Shown here one piece after another: positions 41,895 through 49,734 of a stretch of DNA of 49,734 nucleotides. The notes under the pieces were generated by a model. The model saw nothing but the letters and a program-made list of their open reading frames with translations. It did no database searches and had not been told where the DNA came from. The DNA lies in NCBI GenBank assembly GCA_032249695.1, contig JAVVHE010000020.1, positions 1 through 49,734 of the forward strand. The letters are read 5' to 3'. Origin of the DNA: JAVVHE01 sp032249695 (GTDB taxonomy: Bacteria; Pseudomonadota; Alphaproteobacteria; Sphingomonadales; Sphingomonadaceae). Each line of letters starts with the position of its first letter. Position 1 is the first letter of the stretch. The position numbers and the translations under genes are program-made.

Positions 41895-44303
41895 ATGCCA
41901 CGGAACTTGCCGCTGCTGCCGCTACGCGACATCGTCGTATTCCCGCAGATGATCGTTTCCCTTTTCGTCGGCCGCGCGAAGTCGGTGGCCGCGCTTGAGG
42001 CCGCGCTGAAGGCCGACCGCCAGGTGTTGCTTGTCAGCCAGCGCAACCCCGCCGACGAAGACCCCGGCCGCGACGAGCTCTACGACGTCGGCGCGATCGC
42101 TGGCGTGCTGCAATTGCTGAAGCTGCCCGACGGGACCGTGAAGGTGCTGGTGGAAGGCCGCAGCCGCGCCCGGCTGGCTGGCATCGAGGAGACCGACGGC
42201 TTCTGGACCGCGAGCTTCGAGCCGCTGGAGGACGAGGACCAGGACGAGCTAGAGGCGCAGTCGCAGGAGCTGGAGGCGCAGGTCAAGGCGGTTGCCAAGC
42301 AGTTCGAAAGCTATGTCCGCCTGAACCGCAAGGTGGCGCCCGAGATCGTCGCGCAGATTGCGCAGATCGAGGATCCGTCGCGGCTGGCCGACACCGTTGC
42401 GTCGAATCTCAACCTCAAGGTCTCGGACAAGCAGAAGATTCTTGAGACCGAAGACGTGCTGAAACGTCTGGAACTCGTCTCCGCCCATATGGAAGGCGAG
42501 TTGGGTGTGATGCAGGTGGAGAAGAAAATCCGCAGCCGCGTCAAGCGCCAGATGGAGAAGACGCAGCGCGAATATTATCTGAACGAGCAGCTGAAGGCGA
42601 TCCAGCGCGAGCTGGGCGAGGCGGGCGAGGACGGCCGCGACGAGGTCGCCGAGATCGAAGAGAAGATCGCCAAGACCAAGCTCAGCAAGGAAGCGCGCGA
42701 GAAGGCGACCGCCGAGGTCAGGAAGTTGAAGGCGATGAGCCCGATGTCGGCCGAGGCGACGGTCGTGCGCAATTACCTGGATACGCTGCTGGCGCTGCCG
42801 TGGGGCAAGCGCTCGAAGCTGAAGCGCGACATCGGCGAGGCGCAGCGCGTGCTCGATGCGGACCATTTCGGGCTGGACAAGGTCAAGGAACGGATCGTTG
42901 AGTATCTCGCCGTCCAGGCGCGCACCAACAAGCTGAAGGGACCGATCCTGTGCCTCGTCGGCCCGCCCGGAGTCGGCAAGACCTCGCTCGGCCGTTCGAT
43001 CGCCAAGGCGACGGGGCGCGAGTTCATCCGTCAGTCGCTGGGCGGTGTGCGGGACGAGGCCGAAATCCGCGGCCACCGGCGGACGTATATCGGATCGATG
43101 CCCGGCAAGATCATCCAGAACCTGAAGAAGGCTGGCACATCGAACCCGCTGTTCCTGCTGGATGAGATCGACAAGTTGGGCCACGATTTCCGCGGTGACC
43201 CCTCGTCGGCGCTATTGGAGGTGCTGGATCCCGAGCAGAACGCCAAGTTCAACGACCATTATCTGGAGGTCGACTACGATCTTTCAGACGTCATGTTCGT
43301 GACGACCGCGAACACACTCAACATGCCGCAGCCGCTGATGGATCGCATGGAGATCATCAATCTCAGCGGCTATACCGAAGACGAGAAGGTGGAGATCGCC
43401 AAGGGCCACCTGATCCCCAAGCAATATGAAGCGCACGGCCTGAAGGCGGCCGAGTTCGCGATCGAAGATTCGGCGTTACGCGATCTGATCCGCTATTATA
43501 CCCGCGAAGCGGGCGTCCGCACGCTGGAACGCGAACTGGCGCGGCTGGCGCGCAAGAGCCTCCGCCGCATCCTGGAGGCGAAGGCCGAGACCGTCACCAT
43601 CACGTCCGAGAACCTTGGCGAATATGCCGGGGTTCGGAAGTTTCGCTATGGCATTGGCGAGGAGGAGGATCAGATCGGCGCGGTGACCGGGCTCGCCTGG
43701 ACCGAGGTGGGCGGCGAGCTGCTGACGATCGAAGCCGTGACGGTGCACGGCAAGGGCGAGATCCGCATGACGGGCAAGCTCGGCGAGGTGATGCAGGAAA
43801 GCGGATCGGCCGCGCTCAGCTTCGTGAAGGCGCGCGCGACGCAGTACGGGATCAAGCCGAACCTGTTTGCCAAGCGCAACATCCACGTCCACGTGCCCGA
43901 GGGCGCGACTCCGAAGGACGGGCCGAGCGCGGGCGTGGCGATGGTGACCGCGATCGTCTCGACGCTGACCGGGGTGCCGGTGAAGCGCGAGGTGGCGATG
44001 ACCGGCGAGGTGACGCTGCGCGGCCGCGTGCTGCCGATCGGCGGCCTGAAGGAGAAGCTGCTCGCGGCGTTGCGCGGCGGTCTGACGACGGTGCTGATCC
44101 CGCAGGAAAACGCGAAGGATCTGGCCGAAATCCCGGCGAACGTAACGTCGGCGCTAACGATCGTCCCAGTGAGCCACGTGGACGAAGTGCTGACGCGCGC
44201 TCTCGCCGCGCCGCTCACTCCGATCGACTGGGTGGAGCCCGAGGAACTCGCCGCCGCCCCGCCGCCCACGGTTCCGGAGGACGATTCGGCGCTCCGTCAC
44301 TAG
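41895..44303 (+). CDS. lon: ATP-dependent Lon protease
   Basis: An 802-aa hexameric AAA+ protease that degrades misfolded and regulatory proteins in the cytosol. The N-terminal substrate domain (LPLLPLRDIVVFPQMIVSLF) is followed by a coiled coil, the ATPase with GPPGVGKTSL (Walker A) and LFLLDEIDKLG (Walker B), and the C-terminal protease. The catalytic serine is S678 in KDGPSAGVAM and the lysine is K721 in GGLKEKLL. Length is typical. ATG at 41895 has GGAG upstream. A strong factor-independent terminator follows the stop. In alphaproteobacteria Lon also degrades cell-cycle factors such as CcrM. Confidence 0.97.
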   Translation: MPRNLPLLPLRDIVVFPQMIVSLFVGRAKSVAALEAALKADRQVLLVSQRNPADEDPGRDELYDVGAIAGVLQLLKLPDGTVKVLVEGRSRARLAGIEETDGFWTASFEPLEDEDQDELEAQSQELEAQVKAVAKQFESYVRLNRKVAPEIVAQIAQIEDPSRLADTVASNLNLKVSDKQKILETEDVLKRLELVSAHMEGELGVMQVEKKIRSRVKRQMEKTQREYYLNEQLKAIQRELGEAGEDGRDEVAEIEEKIAKTKLSKEAREKATAEVRKLKAMSPMSAEATVVRNYLDTLLALPWGKRSKLKRDIGEAQRVLDADHFGLDKVKERIVEYLAVQARTNKLKGPILCLVGPPGVGKTSLGRSIAKATGREFIRQSLGGVRDEAEIRGHRRTYIGSMPGKIIQNLKKAGTSNPLFLLDEIDKLGHDFRGDPSSALLEVLDPEQNAKFNDHYLEVDYDLSDVMFVTTANTLNMPQPLMDRMEIINLSGYTEDEKVEIAKGHLIPKQYEAHGLKAAEFAIEDSALRDLIRYYTREAGVRTLERELARLARKSLRRILEAKAETVTITSENLGEYAGVRKFRYGIGEEEDQIGAVTGLAWTEVGGELLTIEAVTVHGKGEIRMTGKLGEVMQESGSAALSFVKARATQYGIKPNLFAKRNIHVHVPEGATPKDGPSAGVAMVTAIVSTLTGVPVKREVAMTGEVTLRGRVLPIGGLKEKLLAALRGGLTTVLIPQENAKDLAEIPANVTSALTIVPVSHVDEVLTRALAAPLTPIDWVEPEELAAAPPPTVPEDDSALRH

Positions 44304-44323
44304 GCCTCGCCCCGCCCGCCGCC

Positions 44324-44353
44324 AGAAAGCGCCCATTCGGGCGCTTTCTTTTT
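44324..44353 (+). terminator. rho-independent terminator of lon
   Basis: AGAAAGCGCCC-ATTC-GGGCGCTTTCT forms an 11-base perfect stem with a four-base loop, followed by five T's. It starts 21 bases after the lon stop codon. The T-tract runs straight into the -35 of the HU gene. Confidence 0.92.
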
Positions 44354-44381
44354 GACACATCGCCGAAACGTGCGCCAATGT
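44352..44381 (+). promoter_or_regulatory. promoter of the HU gene
   Basis: A consensus -35 TTGACA (44352-44357) overlaps the end of the lon terminator. A plausible -10 is CAATGT (44376-44381) with an 18-base spacer. The HU ATG is 56 bases further on, with AGGGAG upstream. The -35 is strong and the -10 weak. Confidence 0.5.
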
Positions 44382-44436
44382 AGCTACGGGCAGAAGGCCC
44401 GAACAGACCCGTGAGCGGGCGTTTCAGGGAGAGCAC

Positions 44437-44718
44437 ATGAACAAGCAGGAGCTGGTGCGCGCCGTGGCGGAGACCGCGGGCCTCGACAGGGACGCGGCAT
44501 CGAAAGCCGTCGAGGCCACCTTCAATCACATCCAGCAGGCGCTTGTGCGCGGCGACGAGGTCCGGCTTGTCGGATTCGGATCATTCTCGGTCAGCCAGCG
44601 CAAGGCGTCCACCGGCCGCAACCCGCGCACCAAGGAGCCGATGGAGATCTCCGCGTCGAACCAGCCGAAGTTCAAGGCCGGCAAGGGCTTGAAGGACGCC
44701 TGCAACGGCGCTGCCTGA
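44437..44718 (+). CDS. HU-type DNA-binding protein
   Basis: A 93-aa histone-like protein that bends DNA. Seen: MNKQELVRAVAETAGLDRDA at the start, VRLVGFGSFSVSQRKA, and the DNA-binding arm GRNPRTKEPMEI. The C-terminus PKFKAGKGLKDA matches the HU-beta type. The ATG has AGGGAG nine bases upstream. It has its own promoter after the lon terminator. Confidence 0.95.
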   Translation: MNKQELVRAVAETAGLDRDAASKAVEATFNHIQQALVRGDEVRLVGFGSFSVSQRKASTGRNPRTKEPMEISASNQPKFKAGKGLKDACNGAA

Positions 44719-44948
44719 GCGCAGCCTTTGAGGGCGTGGCTGCCAGCCGCGCCGGTCCAGCGCCGCCCCGGCCCCGGGGCGCGCTGCATTTCAAGTCTGG
44801 TCAGACCGTTCGAGAGGACGCCCGCACGCTGACGCTCGGTGGGGGCGTCGGCCTGTGCGCTTTACCGGGCGCGTCCCCGCAAGCCCGTGGCGATACCCGC
44901 CGCCGCGCCCCGGTCGACAGCACCGCCGCGGGGCCGTAAGGGCCCGCG
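44719..44948. other. intergenic between HU and guaA, no gene recognised
   Basis: The 230 bases hold GC-rich inverted repeats, including GCAGCC..GGCTGC at 44721-44743 just after the HU stop, which may act as a terminator without a T-tract. No tRNA, small RNA or supported ORF was recognised. The guaA promoter should lie here, but no clear -35/-10 pair stands out. Confidence 0.4.
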
Positions 44949-46499
44949 ATGGAGCACCCCGGCACCATCCTTATCGTCGATTTCGGCAGCCAGTTCACTC
45001 AGCTCATCGCCCGCCGCGTGCGCGAGGCGGGCGTCTACAGCGAGATCGTCCCCTTCGACCGTGCCACCGACGCGATCGCCCGGCTGCGCCCCAGGGGCGT
45101 GATCCTCTCCGGCGGCCCGGCCAGCGTCACCGAGCGTGATAGCCCGCGGCTCGATCCAGCGGTGCTCGCAGCCGGCGTGCCTGTGCTCGGCGTCTGCTAC
45201 GGCGAGCAGGCGATGGTCGCCGCGCTCGGCGGCGTCGTCAGTCCCGGCATCACGCGCGAGTTCGGCCGCGCCGTCCTTGAGGTTGCCGAGCCGTCGGCCT
45301 TGTTCGATGGCATCTGGACCCCCGGCGAGCGTCACCAGGTGTGGATGAGCCACGGCGACAAGGTCGATGCGCTGCCCGTTGGCTTCCGCAGCATCGCGCG
45401 CTCGGACGGCGCGCCCTACGCAGCGATCGCCGACGATGCGCGGCGCCTTTACGGCGTGCAGTTCCACCCCGAGGTCGTCCACACGCCCGACGGCGCCCGG
45501 CTGCTCTCGAACTTCGTCCACCAGGTCGCGGGCTGTGCGCCCGGCTGGACGATGGCCGGCTTCCGCGCAGCCAAGATCGCTGAAATCCGCGCGCACGTGG
45601 GCGACGGCCGCGTCATCTGCGGGCTGTCGGGCGGGGTCGATTCGGCGGTCGCCGCGGTGCTGATCCACGAGGCGATCCGCGACCAGCTGACCTGCGTGTT
45701 CGTCGACCACGGGCTGCTGCGGCAGGGCGAGGCCGAAGAGGTCGTGTCGCTGTTCCGCGGCGCGTACAACATCCCGCTGATCCACGTCGACGCAAGCGAA
45801 GCGTTCCTGCGCGCGCTCGCCGGCGTCACTGATCCCGAAACCAAGCGCAAGACGATCGGCCGCCTGTTCGTTGAGGTGTTCGACCGCGAAGCCGCGAAGA
45901 TCGACGGTGCGCGCTTTCTCGCGCAGGGCACGCTCTACCCCGACGTGATCGAGAGCGTCACCACCGGCGGCCCATCGGTCACGATCAAGTCGCACCATAA
46001 TGTCGGCGGCCTGCCCGAGCGGATGAAGCTGAAGCTTGTCGAACCCTTGCGCGAACTGTTCAAGGACGAGGTCCGCGCGCTGGGCCGTGAGCTCGGGCTG
46101 CCACCCGCCTTCGTCGGCCGCCATCCGTTCCCCGGCCCCGGCCTCGCCATCCGCATCCCCGGCGAGGTGACGCGCGAGCGCTGCGATATCCTGCGCAAGG
46201 CCGACTCGATCTACCTCGACGAGATCCGCCGCGCCGGCCTGTACGACGCGATCTGGCAGGCGTTTGCGGTGTTGCTGCCGGTGCGCACCGTCGGCGTGAT
46301 GGGCGATGCCCGCACCTACGAGCATGTCTGCGCGCTGCGCGCAGTCACATCGGTCGATGGCATGACGGCCGACGTCTACCCCTTCGACAGCGCGTTCCTC
46401 AGCGCGGTCGCAACGCGGATCGTGAACGAGGTGAGGGGCATCAACCGCGTGGTCTACGATTACACGAGCAAACCACCCGGGACGATCGAGTGGGAATAA
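44949..46499 (+). CDS. guaA: GMP synthase (glutamine-hydrolysing)
   Basis: A 516-aa enzyme that aminates XMP to GMP. The glutamine amidotransferase domain has ILIVDFGSQFTQLIARRVRE, the nucleophile C83 in GVCYGEQ and the HPE pair in QFHPEVVH. The ATP-pyrophosphatase domain has the P-loop GLSGGVDSAV. The dimerisation domain ends in the usual KPPGTIEWE. ATG at 44949. The 3' end of this gene is a well-known target of integrative elements, and an integrase follows 292 bases later. The guaA coding sequence is complete, as expected if the element restores the 3' end. Confidence 0.97.
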   Translation: MEHPGTILIVDFGSQFTQLIARRVREAGVYSEIVPFDRATDAIARLRPRGVILSGGPASVTERDSPRLDPAVLAAGVPVLGVCYGEQAMVAALGGVVSPGITREFGRAVLEVAEPSALFDGIWTPGERHQVWMSHGDKVDALPVGFRSIARSDGAPYAAIADDARRLYGVQFHPEVVHTPDGARLLSNFVHQVAGCAPGWTMAGFRAAKIAEIRAHVGDGRVICGLSGGVDSAVAAVLIHEAIRDQLTCVFVDHGLLRQGEAEEVVSLFRGAYNIPLIHVDASEAFLRALAGVTDPETKRKTIGRLFVEVFDREAAKIDGARFLAQGTLYPDVIESVTTGGPSVTIKSHHNVGGLPERMKLKLVEPLRELFKDEVRALGRELGLPPAFVGRHPFPGPGLAIRIPGEVTRERCDILRKADSIYLDEIRRAGLYDAIWQAFAVLLPVRTVGVMGDARTYEHVCALRAVTSVDGMTADVYPFDSAFLSAVATRIVNEVRGINRVVYDYTSKPPGTIEWE

Positions 46500-46502
46500 T
46501 TT
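46470..46502 (+). other. probable attachment site (attL) in the guaA 3' end
   Basis: The conserved last codons of guaA (KPPGTIEWE and the stop) are the expected integration core, since a tyrosine integrase lies directly downstream in the same orientation and base composition falls just after the stop. The partner direct repeat is not visible within the window, so the right end lies beyond it. The exact core cannot be defined from one side. Confidence 0.45.
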
Positions 46503-46662
46503 TTGCCCATCCGAGGGTATCCGAAACTACGCCAGAATACGCTCTAACCCACTGAAACACAAAAATAATCGAGCCATAGCCTATCGATGTCTATCGGTGG
46601 GCATGGAACGCGTCTGTCGTGTCTGGCGACGGACCCGCCCCCGTTGATCATCCGGGAAATCG

Positions 46663-46702
46663 AAAGTACCGTCAGAGCGACCGAGGCCGATGACGGTACT
46701 TT
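46663..46702 (+). terminator. 12-base inverted repeat after guaA (terminator or island end)
   Basis: AAAGTACCGTCA (46663-46674) pairs perfectly with TGACGGTACTTT (46691-46702), with a 16-base loop and a run of T's at the end. An alternative stem, AGGCCGA (46684-46690) with TCGGCCT (46704-46710), competes with it. TGACGGT then recurs at about 46772 before another T-run. It may be the guaA terminator, or integrase/excisionase binding sites of the island end. Confidence 0.5.
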
Positions 46703-46791
46703 TTCGGCCTAATCTGCTGAAAATAAACAGATATTTCCGCCGAAAGCCTCCGAAAAACGCCTGACGGTCTTTTTTTGCGTGGAGGCCCCAA

Positions 46792-48048
46792 ATGTTGACG
46801 GATACAGCACTCAAGTGCCTGAAACCAAAAGCCAAAATGTACAACGTGACCGATCGTGACGGCATGTATGTGCGTGTCGCGCCGACGGGCGGCATCTCGT
46901 TCAGGCTCGACTACCGGCTGAACGGCAGGCGGGAGACCGTCCATCTCGGCAAGTACGCCCGAGATGGGATCTCACTCGCCCGGGCGCGCGAACTGTGCCT
47001 GGACGCGAAACGGATGATCGCCGAGGGGCGGTCCCCTGCCATCGAGAAGCAGCGGGATAAGCGCCGGATCAAGGAAGCCAAGAGCTTCGGTGAGTTTGGC
47101 GAGAAGTGGCTGACGGGTGAGCCCATGGCGGACAGCACGCGTGCCATGCGCCGCGCCATCTTCGAGCGTTAACTCAAGCCCGTCTGGCGGAACCGGTTGC
47201 TGACCGAGATCACGCCTGATGACCTGCGCGCTCACTGCGCCAAGATCGTGGAACGGGGCGCGCCGGCGACAGCCATCCATGTGCGGGATATCCTGAAGCA
47301 GATCTACGCCTTCGCCATTCTCCATGGCGAGAAGGTCGCGAACCCGGCCGATGATGTCGGTCCTGCTTCGATCGCGACCTTCACGCCGAAGGACCGGGCG
47401 CTTTCCCCGACCGAGATCCGCATCATGCTCAAGCAGCTCGAGCATGTCGCGACGCTGCCAACCATCCGCCTGGGCATGAAGCTCTACCTCCTTACCATGG
47501 TCCGGAAGAGCGAGCTGCAGGACGCGGTCTGGGATGAGGTCGATTTCGAAAACGCCGTATGGACGATCCCGAAGGAGCGCATGAAGCGATCGAAGCCGCA
47601 CAATGTCTACCTGTGCCGGCAGACCCTCGACATCATGATCACGCTCAAGACCTGCGCCGGCAATTCCCGATATCTGCTGCCGTCCCGCTACGATGCGGAC
47701 GCGCCGATGTCGCGGGCGACCTTTAACCGGGTCACCTACGCTGTCGTCGAACAGGCCAAGAAGGAGGGGCTGCCGCTGGAGCCGTTCACCGTCCATGACC
47801 TTCGGCGCACGGGGTCGACGCTGCTCAACGAGCTGGGCTTCAACCGCGACTGGATCGAGAAGTGCCTGGCGCACGAGGATGGGCGTTCATCGCGCGGCGT
47901 CTATAACAAGGCCGAGTACGAAGTTCAGCGTCGCCACATGATGCAGGAATGGGCTGATACCGTCGATGCCTGGGTCGAGGGCCGGAAGTATGTTCCGACG
48001 CTGTTGCCGACAGTCATGCCGCCTATCGCGCTCGATCCTGCCCTTTGA
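46792..48048 (+). pseudogene. int: tyrosine-recombinase integrase interrupted by an in-frame TAA
   Basis: A phage/island integrase of the P4 type, read in one frame across a TAA at 47170-47172. The N-terminal part (46792-47169, 126 aa) is the DUF4102-like arm-binding domain (MLTDTALKCLKPKAKMYNVT, GMYVRVAPTGG, LGKYARDGISLARARELCLD). The rest (47173-48048) holds the core-binding domain and a catalytic domain with R in LLTMVRKSEL, K in ERMKRSK, HDLRRTGSTLL (HxxR), CLAHEDG and a tyrosine in RGVYNKAEY. All catalytic residues are present. ATG at 46792 has GTGGAGG upstream. The stop could be a real inactivating mutation or a sequence error. It lies right behind guaA, its probable target. Confidence 0.85.
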
Positions 48049-48298
48049 CCGGCCGGGAATGGCGTTTGGTCACATCGGGATGCTGAGAGCGGGCAATCGG
48101 CTTCGCGCGCCGTGCCAGCAACCAGGCCTGGACCTCCGCAAGATCCCAGACGATGCAGCGCGGCGACAGCGCGAAACGCCGCGGAAAGTCGCCGCGCTGC
48201 TCCATCTCGTAGATCGTGCTGTCGGCCAGGGGCACCATCTCTCGCAGTTGGTGCCGCCTGATGGTCTTCCTGATCTCCAAAGGCTCGCTCTGACCCAT
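48023..48298 (-). CDS. AlpA-family regulator (excisionase-like)
   Basis: A 91-aa protein with a winged-helix AlpA/MerR-like domain (LREMVPLADSTIYEMEQRGD, FPRRF, then WDLAEVQAWLLAR). AlpA-type proteins control excision of P4-like islands. The ATG at 48298 has GAAGGAG seven bases upstream, so the longer frame to 48466 is not used. Its 3' end overlaps the integrase by 26 bases on the opposite strand. Confidence 0.85.
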   Translation of the reverse strand: MGQSEPLEIRKTIRRHQLREMVPLADSTIYEMEQRGDFPRRFALSPRCIVWDLAEVQAWLLARRAKPIARSQHPDVTKRHSRPVKGQDRAR

Positions 48299-48709
48299 TC
48301 GCAATCTCCTTCGCGGCTGTCGCTGGCGATTGAGAACGATAGGTGCCGATACCGGAAGTCCCTTCTGCGTGGCGTGCGGCAATTTCGGGCTCTGGCGTAG
48401 AAATCGGCGGGTCATATTCAGTCTTGGCAGGGCAGCCGGATATCCATCAGCCCACAGAATCTGCACGACTCGCCGCAGGCTTTGCGCGCCGTAATTGCGC
48501 TGTTCAGATCACGCACCATTTACTCTTTGCTCCGGCGAGATGCGATCCGGAAGTCCGCAAGCGACGTAGCAAAAGTCGACCGTGCGACACTTAAGGATTT
48601 CGTGGGCGGCGGTAGCGAGGAGACGGAGAAGATTCATAATCTGATTGGAACAGTTCTCGGGGGCTGACGGGGCTACGTTGCGAAGACCTTTGCATCATGG
48701 GGAACCATC
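48299..48709. other. intergenic in the island, no gene recognised
   Basis: About 410 bases between the AlpA-like and LysR genes. Two short open frames (48343-48594, 48482-48667) have no ribosome binding site or family resemblance and are left out. CCGGAAGTCC occurs twice (near 48353 and 48549). The LysR promoter and any LysR box (T-N11-A) should be in the last 100 bases, but none was certain. Confidence 0.4.
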
Positions 48710-49711
48710 GTGCCGAGACCGAAGATCGAGCTACGCCACGTGCGTTACATCATCGCCGCTGCGGAAAGCGGCAGCTTCCGGCGCGCGGCTCAAGATCTCG
48801 GCGTCGAGCAGTCAGCTATCAGCCGCCGAATCCGCGATGTCGAGGATGAGATCGGCGCTCAGCTGTTCCGCCGTCACCCTGCCGACGTCGACCTGACGGA
48901 GATCGGGAAGAAGTTTCTGCACCAGGCAAGCCCCGGCGCACACCAGATCGGTTTGGCGCTCGAAAGCGCAAGGACGATCGCGGCCACAGGACGACATCTG
49001 AGAATCGGCCTCTTCGGCCCATTGACCATGGGGTTTCTGTCAGAGCTCTTCGCCGCTTTTCGGCGAGGCAGGCCGGGCACCCGGCTGCGATTCAGCGGGG
49101 CAAGTACGCCCGAACTCATCGCGGCCGTGCGGCGTGGGCAGCTGGATGTCGGTGTCGTCGCGGAGGCATCGCCCGGTCGGGGCTATGCCATGACCCATCT
49201 TTGGGACGAACCCGTCTATCTGGCGATGCCGGAGAGCGACCCGCTCGCCGCCCTGAAGGCGGTTCGATGGTGTGATCTGCGCGATCGGCACTTCGTGGTC
49301 ACCGACTTACCGACGGGCGATTTCGCGAAGGATTATCTGGCGCGTCATCTTCAGGCCCCGCGTAAAGCGCTGTGTATCGAGCAGTTATCTGTGACGCGGG
49401 AGTCGTTGATGCAGATTGTCGCGCACGGCGGCGGCGTCACCATCGCGGGTAGCGCCCATGTCCGTTTCGGCCTTTCAGGCATCACCTTCCGCCTGATCGG
49501 AGACGCCATGCTTCGCTATGGCGCCGTCCATTCGAGCGTGACTCTCCAAAGGGATCTCGAACGTCTGCTGTCGCTGGCCAAGTCCCTTTCTGAGAGAGAC
49601 CAGGCCAGGTTCGCCCGCCAGCGCCCGCTTCGCCCTGAGAATCGGCACGGGTCATGCGTTGAGCGCCCTCGCGGCATGTTTGACCTGCCCCCGTCGAGTG
49701 GACCGGGTTGA
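48710..49711 (+). CDS. LysR-family transcriptional regulator
   Basis: A 333-aa regulator. The N-terminal winged helix (ELRHVRYIIAAAESGSFRRA, AQDLGVEQSAISRRIRDVED) is followed by a periplasmic-binding-like effector domain (LRIGLFGPLTMGFLSELFAA, GQLDVGVVAEASPG). The start is GTG at 48710. The effector is unknown. It belongs to the island; in alphaproteobacterial integrative elements similar LysR genes are often found near conjugation genes, which may lie beyond the window. The C-terminal tail after ARFARQR is low in complexity. Confidence 0.9.
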   Translation: MPRPKIELRHVRYIIAAAESGSFRRAAQDLGVEQSAISRRIRDVEDEIGAQLFRRHPADVDLTEIGKKFLHQASPGAHQIGLALESARTIAATGRHLRIGLFGPLTMGFLSELFAAFRRGRPGTRLRFSGASTPELIAAVRRGQLDVGVVAEASPGRGYAMTHLWDEPVYLAMPESDPLAALKAVRWCDLRDRHFVVTDLPTGDFAKDYLARHLQAPRKALCIEQLSVTRESLMQIVAHGGGVTIAGSAHVRFGLSGITFRLIGDAMLRYGAVHSSVTLQRDLERLLSLAKSLSERDQARFARQRPLRPENRHGSCVERPRGMFDLPPSSGPG

Positions 49712-49734
49712 TTGTTAGTGGATTATGCTCGCCG

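Noticed and set aside
46500..46791. A tRNA gene as the integrase target
   Set aside because: No cloverleaf or CCA-ended tRNA sequence is seen; the guaA end is the better target.
30593..47172. A reassigned stop codon explaining the breaks in the KaiC-like and integrase genes
   Set aside because: The two breaks are different codons (TAG and TAA), and both codons end other intact genes in the window.
48343..48667. Two small open frames between the AlpA-like and LysR genes
   Set aside because: No ribosome binding site, no recognisable domain, and they overlap each other.
1..49734. CRISPR array, rRNA genes or a replication origin
   Set aside because: No regularly spaced repeats, rRNA-like stretches or DnaA-box clusters were seen.

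Overview
The window is GC-rich, gene-dense chromosomal DNA that looks alphaproteobacterial, most likely from a Sphingomonas-like member of the Sphingomonadales. Supporting signs are a ChpT-type phosphotransferase, an alphaproteobacterial RpoH, a GTTC-N7-GTTC LexA box, CcmI, an entericidin-like peptide, and short GC-rich hairpin repeats between genes. The species call is inference; the gene calls rest on motifs and recalled family sequences.

Layout. (1) 1-8343: two giant plus-strand genes, a trifunctional propionyl-CoA synthase (5' end cut by the window) and a bifunctional malonyl-CoA reductase. Together they encode malonyl-CoA to propionyl-CoA, the reductive half of the 3-hydroxypropionate CO2-fixation route. 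(2) 8531-11328: a minus-strand two-gene DNA-repair operon, a SplB-like radical SAM protein followed by a DUF4130-UdgX fusion, with a LexA box just before the first start codon. (3) 11627-17566: CcmI, a DUF423 protein, an isobutyryl-CoA-dehydrogenase-like enzyme, a VapBC toxin-antitoxin pair, RidA, an entericidin-like lipoprotein and MmsA. Two of these belong to valine catabolism, which also ends in propionyl-CoA. (4) 17693-26898: two exported peptidases, NadB, an orphan ABC ATPase coupled to a DUF2855 protein, a serine beta-lactamase-family hydrolase and a PHB-depolymerase-family esterase. (5) 26929-31449: a ribbon-helix-helix regulator, a hybrid histidine kinase, a KaiC-like ATPase gene split by an in-frame TAG, and a decayed TetR regulator. 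(6) 31450-46499: mostly housekeeping genes: purH, an amidohydrolase, tesB, an autotransporter, rpoH, an RluA-family synthase, a JAMM-Csp-ChpT cluster, lon, HU and guaA. (7) 46500 to the end: the left edge of a genomic island in the guaA 3' end, with a tyrosine integrase broken by an in-frame TAA, an AlpA-type regulator and a LysR regulator. Base composition drops just after guaA.

The metabolic genes share one theme. MCR and PCS make propionyl-CoA from malonyl-CoA, and MmsA makes it from valine; entry into the TCA cycle would need propionyl-CoA carboxylase and methylmalonyl-CoA mutase, which are not seen here. The most notable items are the MCR/PCS pair, a palindromic in-frame insertion in PCS, the SOS-linked radical SAM/UdgX operon, and the interrupted KaiC-like gene translationally coupled to a hybrid kinase.
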